Origin: Alphaproteobacteria bacterium
GTDB taxonomy: Bacteria; Pseudomonadota; Alphaproteobacteria; CAAGCB01; CAG-977
Direction of reading: 5' to 3'
NCBI GenBank assembly: GCA_017616015.1
Contig: JAFZYY010000024.1
Coordinates: forward strand, 1-64,000
DNA: 64,000 bases
Numbering within the stretch: the stretch's first letter is position 1; each line of letters begins with the position of its first letter. Both the position numbers and the translations under genes were made by a program. This document shows, piece by piece, positions 34,170 through 42,880 of the stretch. Under the pieces are notes generated by a model. That model saw nothing but the letters and a program-made list of their open reading frames with translations. It made no database searches and had not been told where the DNA came from.

Positions 34170-34196
34170 AGCTCCGCCGAAAGCGGAGCTTTTTTT
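34170..34196 (+). terminator. ileS terminator
   Basis: Perfect 8-bp stem AGCTCCGC (34170-34177) / GCGGAGCT (34183-34190) with loop CGAAA and a run of T residues to 34196. It ends immediately before the ribosome site of the next gene. Confidence 0.9.
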
Positions 34197-34208
34197 ATGG
34201 AGGAAAAA

Positions 34209-35399
34209 ATGCTGTCAAAAAGATACAAAGAAATGCTCAGTCAGAAATCGGTTATTCGGGATATGTTTTATTTTGCTACCGAGCGGATCGAAACGCACGG
34301 AGCGGATAATGTTTTCGACTACAGTATCGGCAATCCGTCCGTTCCCGTGCCGGAAGCGTATAATAAAAAAATCAAAGAACTGCTTGAAAATCCGGATTTT
34401 CTCGAAGTTCATGGTTACAGTCCGAATCTGGGCGTTTTATCCGTGCGCGAAAAAATCGCCGCTTATTTGAAAAAGACGTACGGCGTGCCGTATGAAGCGG
34501 AGCATATCTTTATGACCGCCGGAGCGTCCAGCGCTTTGTGCCACGCGATCCGTTGCGTTATGGAACCGGGCGAGGAAGTCGTTGTTTTCGCGCCGTATTT
34601 TCCGGAATACCGCCCGTATATCGAACTGGCCGGCGGCACGATGCGCGTCGTTGAGGCGGACACGAAAGCCTTCCAGATTCATTTTGACGAGTTGGAAAAG
34701 GCTCTGAATGAAAAAACGGCGGCGGTGATCGTCAATTCCCCCAGCAATCCGTCGGGCGTCGTTTTTTCGGAGGAAACACTGAAAAAACTGGCGGATTTGT
34801 TGCATGAAAAGCAAAAGAAGTACGGGCATGAAATCTTCATCATTTCCGACGAGCCGTATCGCGAAATCGTGTTCGACGGAAAAACCGTTCCGTATGTGTC
34901 GAAATACTACGACAACACGTTGTCCTGCTATTCCTTTTCCAAGTCGTTGTCCGTGCCCGGCGACCGTATCGGGTATCTGGCGGCCAATCCGGCGTGCGTC
35001 GACGCGAATATGATCGCGCAGATGTGCGGGCAGATTTCGCGCGGGACGGGACATAACTGTCCGACGGCGTTTATTCAGTTGGCGATCGGGGATTTGATCG
35101 GCACGACGGCGGATTTAAGCGTCTATGAAACCAACATGAATTTATTGTACGACGCGTTTATGTCCTTAGGCTGCGAATGTATCCGCCCTGACGGGACGTT
35201 TTATTTGTTTCCGAAAGCGCCCGAACCGGACGCGCGGGCTTTTTGCGACAAAGCCAAGTACGCCAACCTGATCTTTGTTCCCGGCGACAGCTTCGGGTGT
35301 CCTGGGTACTTCCGCGTGTCGTTCTGCAAAGATACGCGGACGGTTGAACGCTCGATTCCCGTCCTGAAGGAATTTATGCATAGGACTTATGGTCGCTGA
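34209..35399 (+). CDS. PLP-dependent class I/II aminotransferase
   Basis: A 396-residue fold-type I aminotransferase resembling aspartate aminotransferases. Visible are the N-terminal DYSIGNPSVPVPE, the cofactor-stacking GASSALCHAIRCV, the substrate region VNSPSNPSG, the PLP-pyridine Asp in ISDEPYREIVFD, the Schiff-base lysine in YSFSKSLSVPGDRIGYLA, and the C-terminal carboxylate-binding Arg in FRVSFC. The ATG at 34209 has GGAGG at ideal spacing; an earlier ATG at 34197 lacks one and abuts the ileS terminator. Substrate not certain. Confidence 0.9.
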   Translation: MLSKRYKEMLSQKSVIRDMFYFATERIETHGADNVFDYSIGNPSVPVPEAYNKKIKELLENPDFLEVHGYSPNLGVLSVREKIAAYLKKTYGVPYEAEHIFMTAGASSALCHAIRCVMEPGEEVVVFAPYFPEYRPYIELAGGTMRVVEADTKAFQIHFDELEKALNEKTAAVIVNSPSNPSGVVFSEETLKKLADLLHEKQKKYGHEIFIISDEPYREIVFDGKTVPYVSKYYDNTLSCYSFSKSLSVPGDRIGYLAANPACVDANMIAQMCGQISRGTGHNCPTAFIQLAIGDLIGTTADLSVYETNMNLLYDAFMSLGCECIRPDGTFYLFPKAPEPDARAFCDKAKYANLIFVPGDSFGCPGYFRVSFCKDTRTVERSIPVLKEFMHRTYGR

Positions 35400-35470
35400 C
35401 AGCTCGCTGGACTTTTTTTTGTTTAACCTTTACAATAAGATATAGGCACAGACTAAAAAAGGAGGCGGCG

Positions 35471-35998
35471 ATGAACAGTGATGATACGACGTTGATGTCG
35501 TTGGTGCAGACGCTTCTTTCGAATAACGGCGTTTACGTGATGGTGACGATTATCGGCCTGTTGCTGGGCGGTTATGTCGTCATCTGTTTGTTGGCGTGGA
35601 TTTCCGATAAACAGCGCGACATCATCAGCAAATACTACAAGCCGAAAAAGGTTCTGAACGACGACGAGGAAAAATTCTTCCTTTTGCTGCGGCAATCGAT
35701 ACCGGAAGGCTTTTTCGTTTTTCCTCACGTGTCGATGAAGGCGTTGATCGAAACAAACCATTGGGATTTTTGGGCGCCGTTCAATTTAAAGCGGGTTGAC
35801 TTCGTGGTGTGTGATGCGGCTTTGAACATTGTCTGCGTCGTCGAGTTGGAAGGCGAAAACAAAAAACGCCATTTAAGACGGCAGAAAATGTTGAAAACAG
35901 CCGGCGTTCACGTGTTGCGCTATGATTTGAAAGACAATCCCGCGCCGGAACAGATCCGTATGAATATTGACGAGATTCTGAAAGAAAAGAAAAAATAA
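35471..35998 (+). CDS. Membrane-anchored DUF2726-like (nuclease-fold) protein
   Basis: A 175-residue protein with one membrane segment (about 19-44) and a cytoplasmic DUF2726-type domain. The core FNLKRVDFVVCDAALNIVCVVELEGE has the D...E-x-E pattern of a degenerate PD-(D/E)XK fold, followed by RRQKMLKTAGVHVLRYD. DUF2726 proteins are widespread and little studied. It has a strong AAGGAGG site and converges with the J-domain gene across 3 bp. Confidence 0.8.
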   Translation: MNSDDTTLMSLVQTLLSNNGVYVMVTIIGLLLGGYVVICLLAWISDKQRDIISKYYKPKKVLNDDEEKFFLLLRQSIPEGFFVFPHVSMKALIETNHWDFWAPFNLKRVDFVVCDAALNIVCVVELEGENKKRHLRRQKMLKTAGVHVLRYDLKDNPAPEQIRMNIDEILKEKKK

Positions 35999-36001
35999 AG
36001 C

Positions 36002-37057
36002 TCAGTTTTCCGGTCGCATGATTTTGGACGTGTAAGGCTGTGTTCCGGCGCCGACGCCTTTTTCCAAATCCGAAAGGCGGATAAAAACAAGCAGGCCCTG
36101 ATGCGTCATCGCCTGTACCCAGGGCGATTTCGGAACATATCCGGTCAGCCGCACGGTCGTTTGCGCGGGAAAAACGCTCAGAACACCGCTTTTTGCGCTC
36201 GGCGCCTGATAAGCGGAAACTTCGTCCTTTTTCGTGTGATAAAGCTGCGTTTTGTCGGACAGGTTGAAGGGTAGAGGCTCGACGTTCGGCTGTTCGTAAT
36301 CGGAAAGCTCATAACCGTTTTCCGTCGATAATCGGGGCAGATACGATACGGAAACGGCCGATAAAGAAAAAAACAAACCTATGAATACCGGCAGATAAAC
36401 CCGCAGAAAATCGGGCCAGCGCGTTTTCCAGTAATCCGGTTCGCGACGATACGAAGCCTCCGGCAGAATGTTCAAAAACATATTGACTTTCGACCGTTCC
36501 GGCTGATCGGGGGCAAAATGGCGCGCCTGCTCTGCCAGAAATTTCGCCAGTCCGTAGCGCCGTTCGCTGTTGAACGCCGCCGCGTTTTGCAACAGCATTT
36601 CAAAATTTTTATCCGCCGGCATTTCCTGTAAAGAACGGGCTTTTTTCAACAGGCGCCAATTATCAATCGGCGAAAGCAAAAGCGTTTTCCAGATTTTCAT
36701 CGCGGCTTTGAATTGCTGACGGGACGCGCAGGGACGGCAATAAACACCGCCGTTCATAATGCTTTCTCCGGTATCAAAAAAGATAAAGCGCGGCTGATGC
36801 GCGTGTCTGCCGCACGTACAGCAGGGAATGAAATCGGCGGCGGCGTCCGGCAGGTTATCATAGGCTTTTCTGGCGTCCGGATCGGTTAAAACCTGATACG
36901 CCTCGTTGATTTTCAGATAGATCGCGGCGGCGTTCGGATCGGGGTTTTTATCCGGGTGATACAGTTTGACTTCGCGGCGGAAGGCGTCTTTGATTTCCTT
37001 TTCGCCTGCCGTTTCGTCGAGGTGCAGTATCGCGTAATAACCTTTTTTGTCGTTCAC
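36002..37057 (-). CDS. J-domain membrane protein with zinc motif and SH3-like tail
   Basis: A 351-residue J-domain protein. Residues 1-60 are the J domain with the HPD motif (YHPDKNPDPN) that stimulates DnaK. Two cysteine pairs (PCCTCG and YCRPCAS) around 75-110 could bind zinc. A membrane span lies near 225-245 and an SH3-like domain near 285-335 (SAKSGVLSVFPAQTTVRLTG). The GTG start at 37057 is chosen because GGGGAG lies 7 nt upstream and it overlaps the FliK-like stop as GTGA. Its position at the end of the flagellar operon suggests a chaperone role there, but that is inference. Confidence 0.82.
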   Translation of the reverse strand: MNDKKGYYAILHLDETAGEKEIKDAFRREVKLYHPDKNPDPNAAAIYLKINEAYQVLTDPDARKAYDNLPDAAADFIPCCTCGRHAHQPRFIFFDTGESIMNGGVYCRPCASRQQFKAAMKIWKTLLLSPIDNWRLLKKARSLQEMPADKNFEMLLQNAAAFNSERRYGLAKFLAEQARHFAPDQPERSKVNMFLNILPEASYRREPDYWKTRWPDFLRVYLPVFIGLFFSLSAVSVSYLPRLSTENGYELSDYEQPNVEPLPFNLSDKTQLYHTKKDEVSAYQAPSAKSGVLSVFPAQTTVRLTGYVPKSPWVQAMTHQGLLVFIRLSDLEKGVGAGTQPYTSKIMRPEN

Positions 37058-38937
37058 GCCCAAACTCCCCGTTTTTTTTCGACTTCGATCTGCTCGTTTA
37101 AAACGATGAATTGATCCGTGTGATCGACTTTAACGGTTCCCGTATAGTTCAACGCCGTCAGCGTCTGAGTGAAAATAAATCGGATTTTCTCGTCAAAGGA
37201 GGCCGGCAAGTCGTTTTGATGCCGCACGATCAAATCAAACCGGCGCTCATTCCGGTGAGCCAACCCGTCCATTTGCAGTTTGCCGAGCCGGCTTAAATTC
37301 AAATCCAGAACGAACCGGACGGCGTCCGGCTTTGCGGCGGCTCCTTTGCGCTGATGTCCGTCCTCCTGAGGTTTTTGCAGATAAAGCGATACCGGTTCGA
37401 CGATCGCGCCGGATAAAAAAGGAACGCTCCAACCTTTCCAGGCGCTTCGTCCGTCCGACGCTTTTTTAGGCGATGCGGCGAAATCTTTTTCAAGACTTTT
37501 CAACAGGCTGTGCCCTTTTTCGCCCAAATTCTGTATTGCGGCGACGTTCGCTTCACCGATGAAAGAGGACACCGGCGCGTTTTGAGACACCGCGTTGATA
37601 AACGCGGCGATCTGCGCCGGCAGTTTGTTTCCCGCCTGCGGCAGAATGTCTTTAAAGGCTTCAAAAGTTTCCGGCGCCGATTTTTGCAACAGGGTCAGAG
37701 TCTCTTCAATTCCTTGAAAAGCGGGGGCTTCCGACCGGATTGTCGGAATAAAAGAGTCCGGTTCCGCGATTTCCGTGATTTTGACGCTGACGGGGGTCAG
37801 GTGCGGAAACTGAATTTTTTCCTCCAAAGCCAGAACTCCGGCTTTTGTGACGACAAGAGGGGCGGATCTTTCTTTGAGGTCGAAAACAACGCCTTTTAAT
37901 GGAATTCTCGCGGGAACATTTTCCGTTTTTTCCGTCTGCGGTAAAGGCGCGTTCGCCTGTTCCGCCGGCAACCGGTCGGGGTGAGGAGGGGGGCTTTCCC
38001 GCGCGGGCGAAGCGTCGGGCAAAGGTGTGACCGGCGGTTTTGTTTCCGTTTGAACGGCAGGCGTCGTCTGTTCCCGAACGTCAGCCGGAACGCCATTCGT
38101 CTGAACGGGAGAAGGCGTTTGAATCCGTTCCGGCGCCGGGGAAAAAGGGGAGGCTGTCAGCTCGACTGTTTCAGCCGCTTGCAGCGGCTGTGACGCTTGT
38201 TGCAAAACGGGGGAGGAAATGCTTTCCTGAACGGCCGCGTCCGGTGTTTGCGGTGCTTCGGTCAAAACGGGAGCCGTTGAAGAAAAAGCCGGTTGCAGCG
38301 TTTCGGCGGATTGCGGCGCGGACACGGCGGAAGATTCCGCTTGCGGAGGCGCCAAAACCGTCTGTTGTTCCGTTTGAATCGGCGCCGTTTCCCGTTGCGG
38401 CGAAAGTTCCAGCCGGACGGCCTGATTCGGTTTTAATACGGGCAGATCCTGTTCGGCGGGACTTTCCATTTCGTTCATCAGTGCGGTGATTTGTTCGGGA
38501 ACGGAATGCAGGACAAAGGCTCTGACGGGAATGGCTCTTTTATGAACGGCGGCGGAAACGACATCTTGTGATTTCAGGGCTTCCGGCAAATCCCTGACGG
38601 CTTTTTTAACGTCGGGCAGGGGGGCTGAAAAATGCACCCGCACGGACATCGTTTTTTTAGCGTCGAAAGGCAGAATTTTTATACTGACGGGGGTAGGGAC
38701 GCGCAGCGGGTGATTCGTTTTGATTTGTGTTTCCAGTTGATTGCCGTCCGGCAAAGTCAACTGCATGACCGGCAGTTCCGCCGGCGTTTCGGCGGGAATT
38801 AAAACGGCGGGTAAAACGGATCCGGCAGGTAATTCCATCATTTCGGGCGGAGCGTCCGGAACGGATACAACGGCAACTGCCGAGGCCGTTTGAGCAGCGA
38901 GCCCCGAATTTTGAAGGGAAACTGTAGGGCTGCTCAT
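37054..38937 (-). CDS. FliK-like proline-rich flagellar protein
   Basis: A 627-residue protein with a long low-complexity Pro/Ala/Glu/Gln/Thr-rich N-terminal half (about 1-330) and a C-terminal domain (about 500-627; RFVLDLNLSRLGKLQMDGLA, then IRFIFTQTLTALNYTG) reminiscent of the FliK hook-length control C-terminus. A canonical fliK is present at 53.2-55.2 kb, so this is a divergent paralogue or a different secreted regulator. It lies 11 bp after flhG and overlaps the J-domain gene by 4 bp. Start at 38937, with AAAGG upstream. Confidence 0.7.
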   Translation of the reverse strand: MSSPTVSLQNSGLAAQTASAVAVVSVPDAPPEMMELPAGSVLPAVLIPAETPAELPVMQLTLPDGNQLETQIKTNHPLRVPTPVSIKILPFDAKKTMSVRVHFSAPLPDVKKAVRDLPEALKSQDVVSAAVHKRAIPVRAFVLHSVPEQITALMNEMESPAEQDLPVLKPNQAVRLELSPQRETAPIQTEQQTVLAPPQAESSAVSAPQSAETLQPAFSSTAPVLTEAPQTPDAAVQESISSPVLQQASQPLQAAETVELTASPFSPAPERIQTPSPVQTNGVPADVREQTTPAVQTETKPPVTPLPDASPARESPPPHPDRLPAEQANAPLPQTEKTENVPARIPLKGVVFDLKERSAPLVVTKAGVLALEEKIQFPHLTPVSVKITEIAEPDSFIPTIRSEAPAFQGIEETLTLLQKSAPETFEAFKDILPQAGNKLPAQIAAFINAVSQNAPVSSFIGEANVAAIQNLGEKGHSLLKSLEKDFAASPKKASDGRSAWKGWSVPFLSGAIVEPVSLYLQKPQEDGHQRKGAAAKPDAVRFVLDLNLSRLGKLQMDGLAHRNERRFDLIVRHQNDLPASFDEKIRFIFTQTLTALNYTGTVKVDHTDQFIVLNEQIEVEKKRGVWA

Positions 38938-38948
38938 AAAAAAAACCT

Positions 38949-39758
38949 TTATTCTTTTGTCAGACGCGCGGCAATAGCCAGAACGTCTTCGGCAGCTTCC
39001 GTATTGGGGTGGCGGCGCAAAATGGACGTTTGGTTGCGAATGGCGTCGCGCACGCGCGTATCCCGGCGAATGACACCGGCCAAAGGCGGAGAAATACGCA
39101 GGAAACCTTGACACGCTTTAAGCAAAGTTGTGTAGGTTCTTTCCCCTTCGCGGGCGGAATTGGCCGAATTGACGACGATGTTGATGTTGGGTTGCGGCTG
39201 TTCCATGCAGACCATTTTTATAAAGGCGTAGGCGTCCGTCAAAGACGTCGGTTCGTCCGTGCAGACGATCAGCAATGTCGCCGCGGAAGAGGCAAACAGC
39301 CGCACGGGCTTTTCGACGCCGGCGCCCAGATCGACGATGACGCGATCATATCCGCCCGCCAACAGGCGCAAATCCTCATTAATCAGCTGCAACCGGCTGA
39401 TCGGCACGTTTGACAGGCTGCCCGATCCCGACCGTCCGGCTATGATGTCGAAGTTGCCGTCCTCATAATGGCATATCGCCTGATTGAGCGTTATTTTTCC
39501 CGTAATGACGCTGCCCAAATCATGCGAAGGCATTAATCCCAGCTGAATATCGATGTTCGCCAGCCCCAAATCGCCGTCAAACAACAAAGTTTTCAATCCG
39601 TTTTGCGCAAAAGCGTGCGCCAGAGTGATCGAAAACCACGTTTTGCCGACGCCGCCTTTTCCGGAAGCAACGGCAATCATGTTGCGGACCTGAGGGCGCA
39701 TAACCTTTCTGGGCGCCAATGAAAGTGTCTGTTCAGAGGAGTTTTGCGTTGTGTTCAT
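38949..39758 (-). CDS. flhG: Flagellar number regulator FlhG (MinD/ParA-like ATPase)
   Basis: A 269-residue deviant Walker A ATPase: ASGKGGVGKTW near residue 30, switch regions LFDGDLGLANIDIQLGL and VIVDLGAGVEKPVRLF. FlhG limits flagellar number and placement with FlhF and SRP-type GTPase control. Its start overlaps the flhF stop as ATGA (39758-39755), confirming the pair. The C-terminal extension (LRRHPNTEAAEDVLAIAAR) is the usual amphipathic tail region. Confidence 0.93.
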   Translation of the reverse strand: MNTTQNSSEQTLSLAPRKVMRPQVRNMIAVASGKGGVGKTWFSITLAHAFAQNGLKTLLFDGDLGLANIDIQLGLMPSHDLGSVITGKITLNQAICHYEDGNFDIIAGRSGSGSLSNVPISRLQLINEDLRLLAGGYDRVIVDLGAGVEKPVRLFASSAATLLIVCTDEPTSLTDAYAFIKMVCMEQPQPNINIVVNSANSAREGERTYTTLLKACQGFLRISPPLAGVIRRDTRVRDAIRNQTSILRRHPNTEAAEDVLAIAARLTKE

Positions 39759-40741
39759 GATTTTTTCCTTGTAGCAGAATCGGATTCTTCCGATGACATC
39801 AACAGCAGTCTTGCCAGAGAAACCGCGTTGATCGGGGACAATCCCCTGGTAATGTTTTGACTCATGCTGGCTTCGCACATCGTCAGACGGCCGGCGTCCG
39901 CGGCAGCCAGAACGCCACCGAAACGGCGCGCCGCGTCCAGTCGTGTCGCTAACAGATAAATTGCGCCGGCTTCGGCGAACGCTTCCGCCGTTTCCACGGA
40001 TTCCTGCGGATCGACACCTGCGGGCATGACCATGACGGGCAATGCGTCCGCCGCTTCGATATAGGCGGTCAGGTATTCCATGTCGCTGGGCTGAAACGGA
40101 TTAAAGGCAGGCATATCGATAAAAATCAGGTCGCACGTTTTGCGCAAAGCCGTGATGTGCGCCTGCAAATTTTCGGGCGAGCGCGCTTTCAGCAACGTAA
40201 TGTCCAAAATGTTTGTGAATGCAACCAGTTGTTCTGTGGCTCCGGCACGAACGGTATCCGCCGAAATCAGGCCGACTTTGTGACCGGACAGACAGGCGCG
40301 CGTGGCCAGTTTTCCCGTAATCACCGTTTTTCCGACGCCGGCCGCGCCGGTCAGCATGAAGGCCTGTCCTTTAATTTGTTCGGGCAACGGGTGGAAGGTG
40401 AAAATCGTATCCAAAGCGGAAGCAAAAGAAACCAATTCGTTTTTCTTTTTGGATTCTTTGACGTGCAAAACGATTTTTTCAATCAAGGGCTCCGGCAGAG
40501 CGTGATAAGAAAGCGTTTCGCGGACGGTTTGCTGGAATTCGGTTTCCTGTGGTTCTTCCGTATTATACAGCCGTTCGATTTCGTCATCGAAAGCGCTTTC
40601 CTCTATTGCTGCCGTCAAACGGACGCCTGCGCCGGTTCCCAAACGCTGTGTCGACACGATGATCGCGTTTTCTCCCAGCTCATGGCGTAGGAGGTCCATG
40701 GCTTCGGACATTGTCGGGGCGGTGTAGGTTTTAATCTTCAT
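39755..40741 (-). CDS. flhF: Flagellar biosynthesis GTPase FlhF
   Basis: A 328-residue SRP54-type GTPase that places the flagellum at the cell pole. N-terminal B-region MKIKTYTAPTMSEAMDLLRH; G-domain with G1 GAAGVGKTVITGKLA, then GLISADTVRAGATEQL and LIFIDMPAFNP. It is on the short side for FlhF because the acidic linker is brief. It sits between flhA and flhG with tight spacing. Confidence 0.94.
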   Translation of the reverse strand: MKIKTYTAPTMSEAMDLLRHELGENAIIVSTQRLGTGAGVRLTAAIEESAFDDEIERLYNTEEPQETEFQQTVRETLSYHALPEPLIEKIVLHVKESKKKNELVSFASALDTIFTFHPLPEQIKGQAFMLTGAAGVGKTVITGKLATRACLSGHKVGLISADTVRAGATEQLVAFTNILDITLLKARSPENLQAHITALRKTCDLIFIDMPAFNPFQPSDMEYLTAYIEAADALPVMVMPAGVDPQESVETAEAFAEAGAIYLLATRLDAARRFGGVLAAADAGRLTMCEASMSQNITRGLSPINAVSLARLLLMSSEESDSATRKKS

Positions 40742-40751
40742 TTACGATTCT

Positions 40752-42872
40752 CTAAATTTGTCCTACGGTTCTGATTTTCGCGCGCGGGTGAATCTCATTT
40801 TGCGATATTACCACAGTTGTCGGGCGAAAGCGCTCAATAATTGAACGAACGTAAGGACGAATTCCGGGACTGGTCAGCAAAACCGGCGATTCTCCGCGGG
40901 CTGCCTGGTCTTCGAAGACTTGTCGGATACGTAAAATAAATTTCTGAATTTGGGTGGGCGGCATGGAAAGTTGCTTTTCTTCCCCCTGTCCGGAAAGAGA
41001 CTCGGCAAAACTCTGTTCCCATTCGCCCGACAAAGTCACCAAAGGAATGATGCCGTCCGGTCCCGCCACCGCGTTGGAAATCTGGCGAGACAGCCGCGTG
41101 CGGACATGTTCCGTAATGACCATCAGGCTTTGTGTAACCGAGCAGGCTTCTGAGATTCCTTCCAGAATCGTCGGCAAATCGCGGATTGAGATCCGTTCCG
41201 TCAGCAAATTCTGCAAAATGCGCTGGACGCCGCCGATTGTGATGCGCTTGGGAATAAGCTCTTCGACCAGTTTTTGCTGGTCTTTGTCCAGTTCGTGCAA
41301 CAGTTTCTGTGTTTCAGTGTAGCTTAAAAGCTCGGACATGTTTGCTTTGACCAGTTCGGTGATGTGCGTCGTGATGATCGTCGGGGAATCGACGACCGTA
41401 TAGCCGCGGAACATCGCGTCTTCTCTGGCGGTCATGTCGATCCACATCGCCGCCAGCCCGAACGTCGGCTCTTTTGTTTTTTCACCCTGCAGGGCGATTT
41501 CCTCGCCGCGGGGATCCATGACCAGCAGTTTGTTCGGGCGCAACTCTCCTCTGCCGGCTTCCGTTTCCTTGATGTAGATGACATAAGTGTTCGGCGGCAG
41601 ACGCATGTTGTCCTGAATACGCACGGACGGCATCACAAATCCCATTTCCAACGCCAAAGCGCGCCTGAGCGCTTTGATCTGGTCGGTCAGACGGCGGTTG
41701 GACGTGTCGTTAATCAAAGAAAGCAGGCTGTAGCCCAGTTCCAGACGCACCAAGTCCATTTTGAGAACGCTGGAAATCGGTTCTTCCACAATGGGCGGCG
41801 GCGTTTCCGGCGGCTGTTCAAGCAGCATTCTTTCTTCTTCCTCTTTGGCTTTTTGCTGTTGGCGAATCAGAAAGTAGGCGGTTGCGCCGGTAACAGCGCT
41901 TAAAAACAAAAACGGCGCGGCCGGCGTGCCGGGCAGAGTCGCCAGCATGAACGCCAGAAAAGACGTCATGCCCAAAGCTTTCGGGTAATGAGACAGCTGT
42001 CCGAACAGCACTTTTTCCGTGCCGCCCGAAATACCGGCTTTGGACACCATGATACCGGCGGCAACGGAAATAATCAGCGCGGGAATCTGGGATACCAGAC
42101 CGTCGCCGACCGTCAGGCGCATATAAGTGTTGGCGGCTTTCATAAACGGCATGTTCTGCTGTAAAATGCCGATTAAAATCCCCGCGATAATGTTGATTGC
42201 CGTGATGACAAGGCCTGCGATCGCGTCTCCGCGCACGAATTTGGACGCGCCGTCCATGGCTCCGTAGAAACTGGATTCCTGAGAGAGTTCGTCGCGGCGT
42301 TTGCGGGCTTCCGGTTCGTCGATCAGGCCGGAGGATAAATCCGCGTCGATCGCCATTTGTTTGCCGGGCATCGCGTCCAAAGCGAAACGAGCCGCGACTT
42401 CGGCGATACGGCCGGAACCTTTGGTAATCACCATGAAGTTGACCAACACCAGAATGGCGAACACAATGACCCCGATGATGAAATTGCCGCTCATGATGAA
42501 TCCGCCGAAAGCGGCGATGACATGACCGGCGGCTTCGGGTCCGCGATAACCGTTGGACAGGATTAAACGGGTGGAAGACAGGTTCAGCGCCAGTCGGAAC
42601 AATGTCGTGATCAGCAAAACCAGAGGGAAAGACGTGAACTGAATCGGCTTTTCGATAAAAATGGACGTCATCAGAACCAATACGGAAAAGGTCAGAGATA
42701 AAGCCAGCGCCACGTCCAACAGCCATGACGCCAAAGGCAAAATCAGAATGACCAGCATCAGAACGATGCCCAAAGCCAACGCGATGTCTGACCGTTTCCC
42801 TATGGAAAAAAGTCCTTGTTTAATGTCGGTCGGCGAAGGGATAGAGCCTGCTTTGACGGGTTCGTTTGCCAT
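40752..42872 (-). CDS. flhA: Flagellar export gate protein FlhA
   Basis: A 706-residue core component of the flagellar type III export gate. Eight hydrophobic segments in residues 25-330; the conserved cytoplasmic loop AEVAARFALDAMPGKQMAID is intact, and the C-terminal domain (about 370-706) binds export chaperones. The ATG has AAGGAT 5 nt upstream. It follows flbD by 8 bp. Confidence 0.97.
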   Translation of the reverse strand: MANEPVKAGSIPSPTDIKQGLFSIGKRSDIALALGIVLMLVILILPLASWLLDVALALSLTFSVLVLMTSIFIEKPIQFTSFPLVLLITTLFRLALNLSSTRLILSNGYRGPEAAGHVIAAFGGFIMSGNFIIGVIVFAILVLVNFMVITKGSGRIAEVAARFALDAMPGKQMAIDADLSSGLIDEPEARKRRDELSQESSFYGAMDGASKFVRGDAIAGLVITAINIIAGILIGILQQNMPFMKAANTYMRLTVGDGLVSQIPALIISVAAGIMVSKAGISGGTEKVLFGQLSHYPKALGMTSFLAFMLATLPGTPAAPFLFLSAVTGATAYFLIRQQQKAKEEEERMLLEQPPETPPPIVEEPISSVLKMDLVRLELGYSLLSLINDTSNRRLTDQIKALRRALALEMGFVMPSVRIQDNMRLPPNTYVIYIKETEAGRGELRPNKLLVMDPRGEEIALQGEKTKEPTFGLAAMWIDMTAREDAMFRGYTVVDSPTIITTHITELVKANMSELLSYTETQKLLHELDKDQQKLVEELIPKRITIGGVQRILQNLLTERISIRDLPTILEGISEACSVTQSLMVITEHVRTRLSRQISNAVAGPDGIIPLVTLSGEWEQSFAESLSGQGEEKQLSMPPTQIQKFILRIRQVFEDQAARGESPVLLTSPGIRPYVRSIIERFRPTTVVISQNEIHPRAKIRTVGQI

Positions 42873-42880
42873 TTATATCC

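Noticed and set aside
35390-35425. Terminator after the aminotransferase
   Set aside because: There is a run of eight T residues, but the preceding stem is only about 3 bp.
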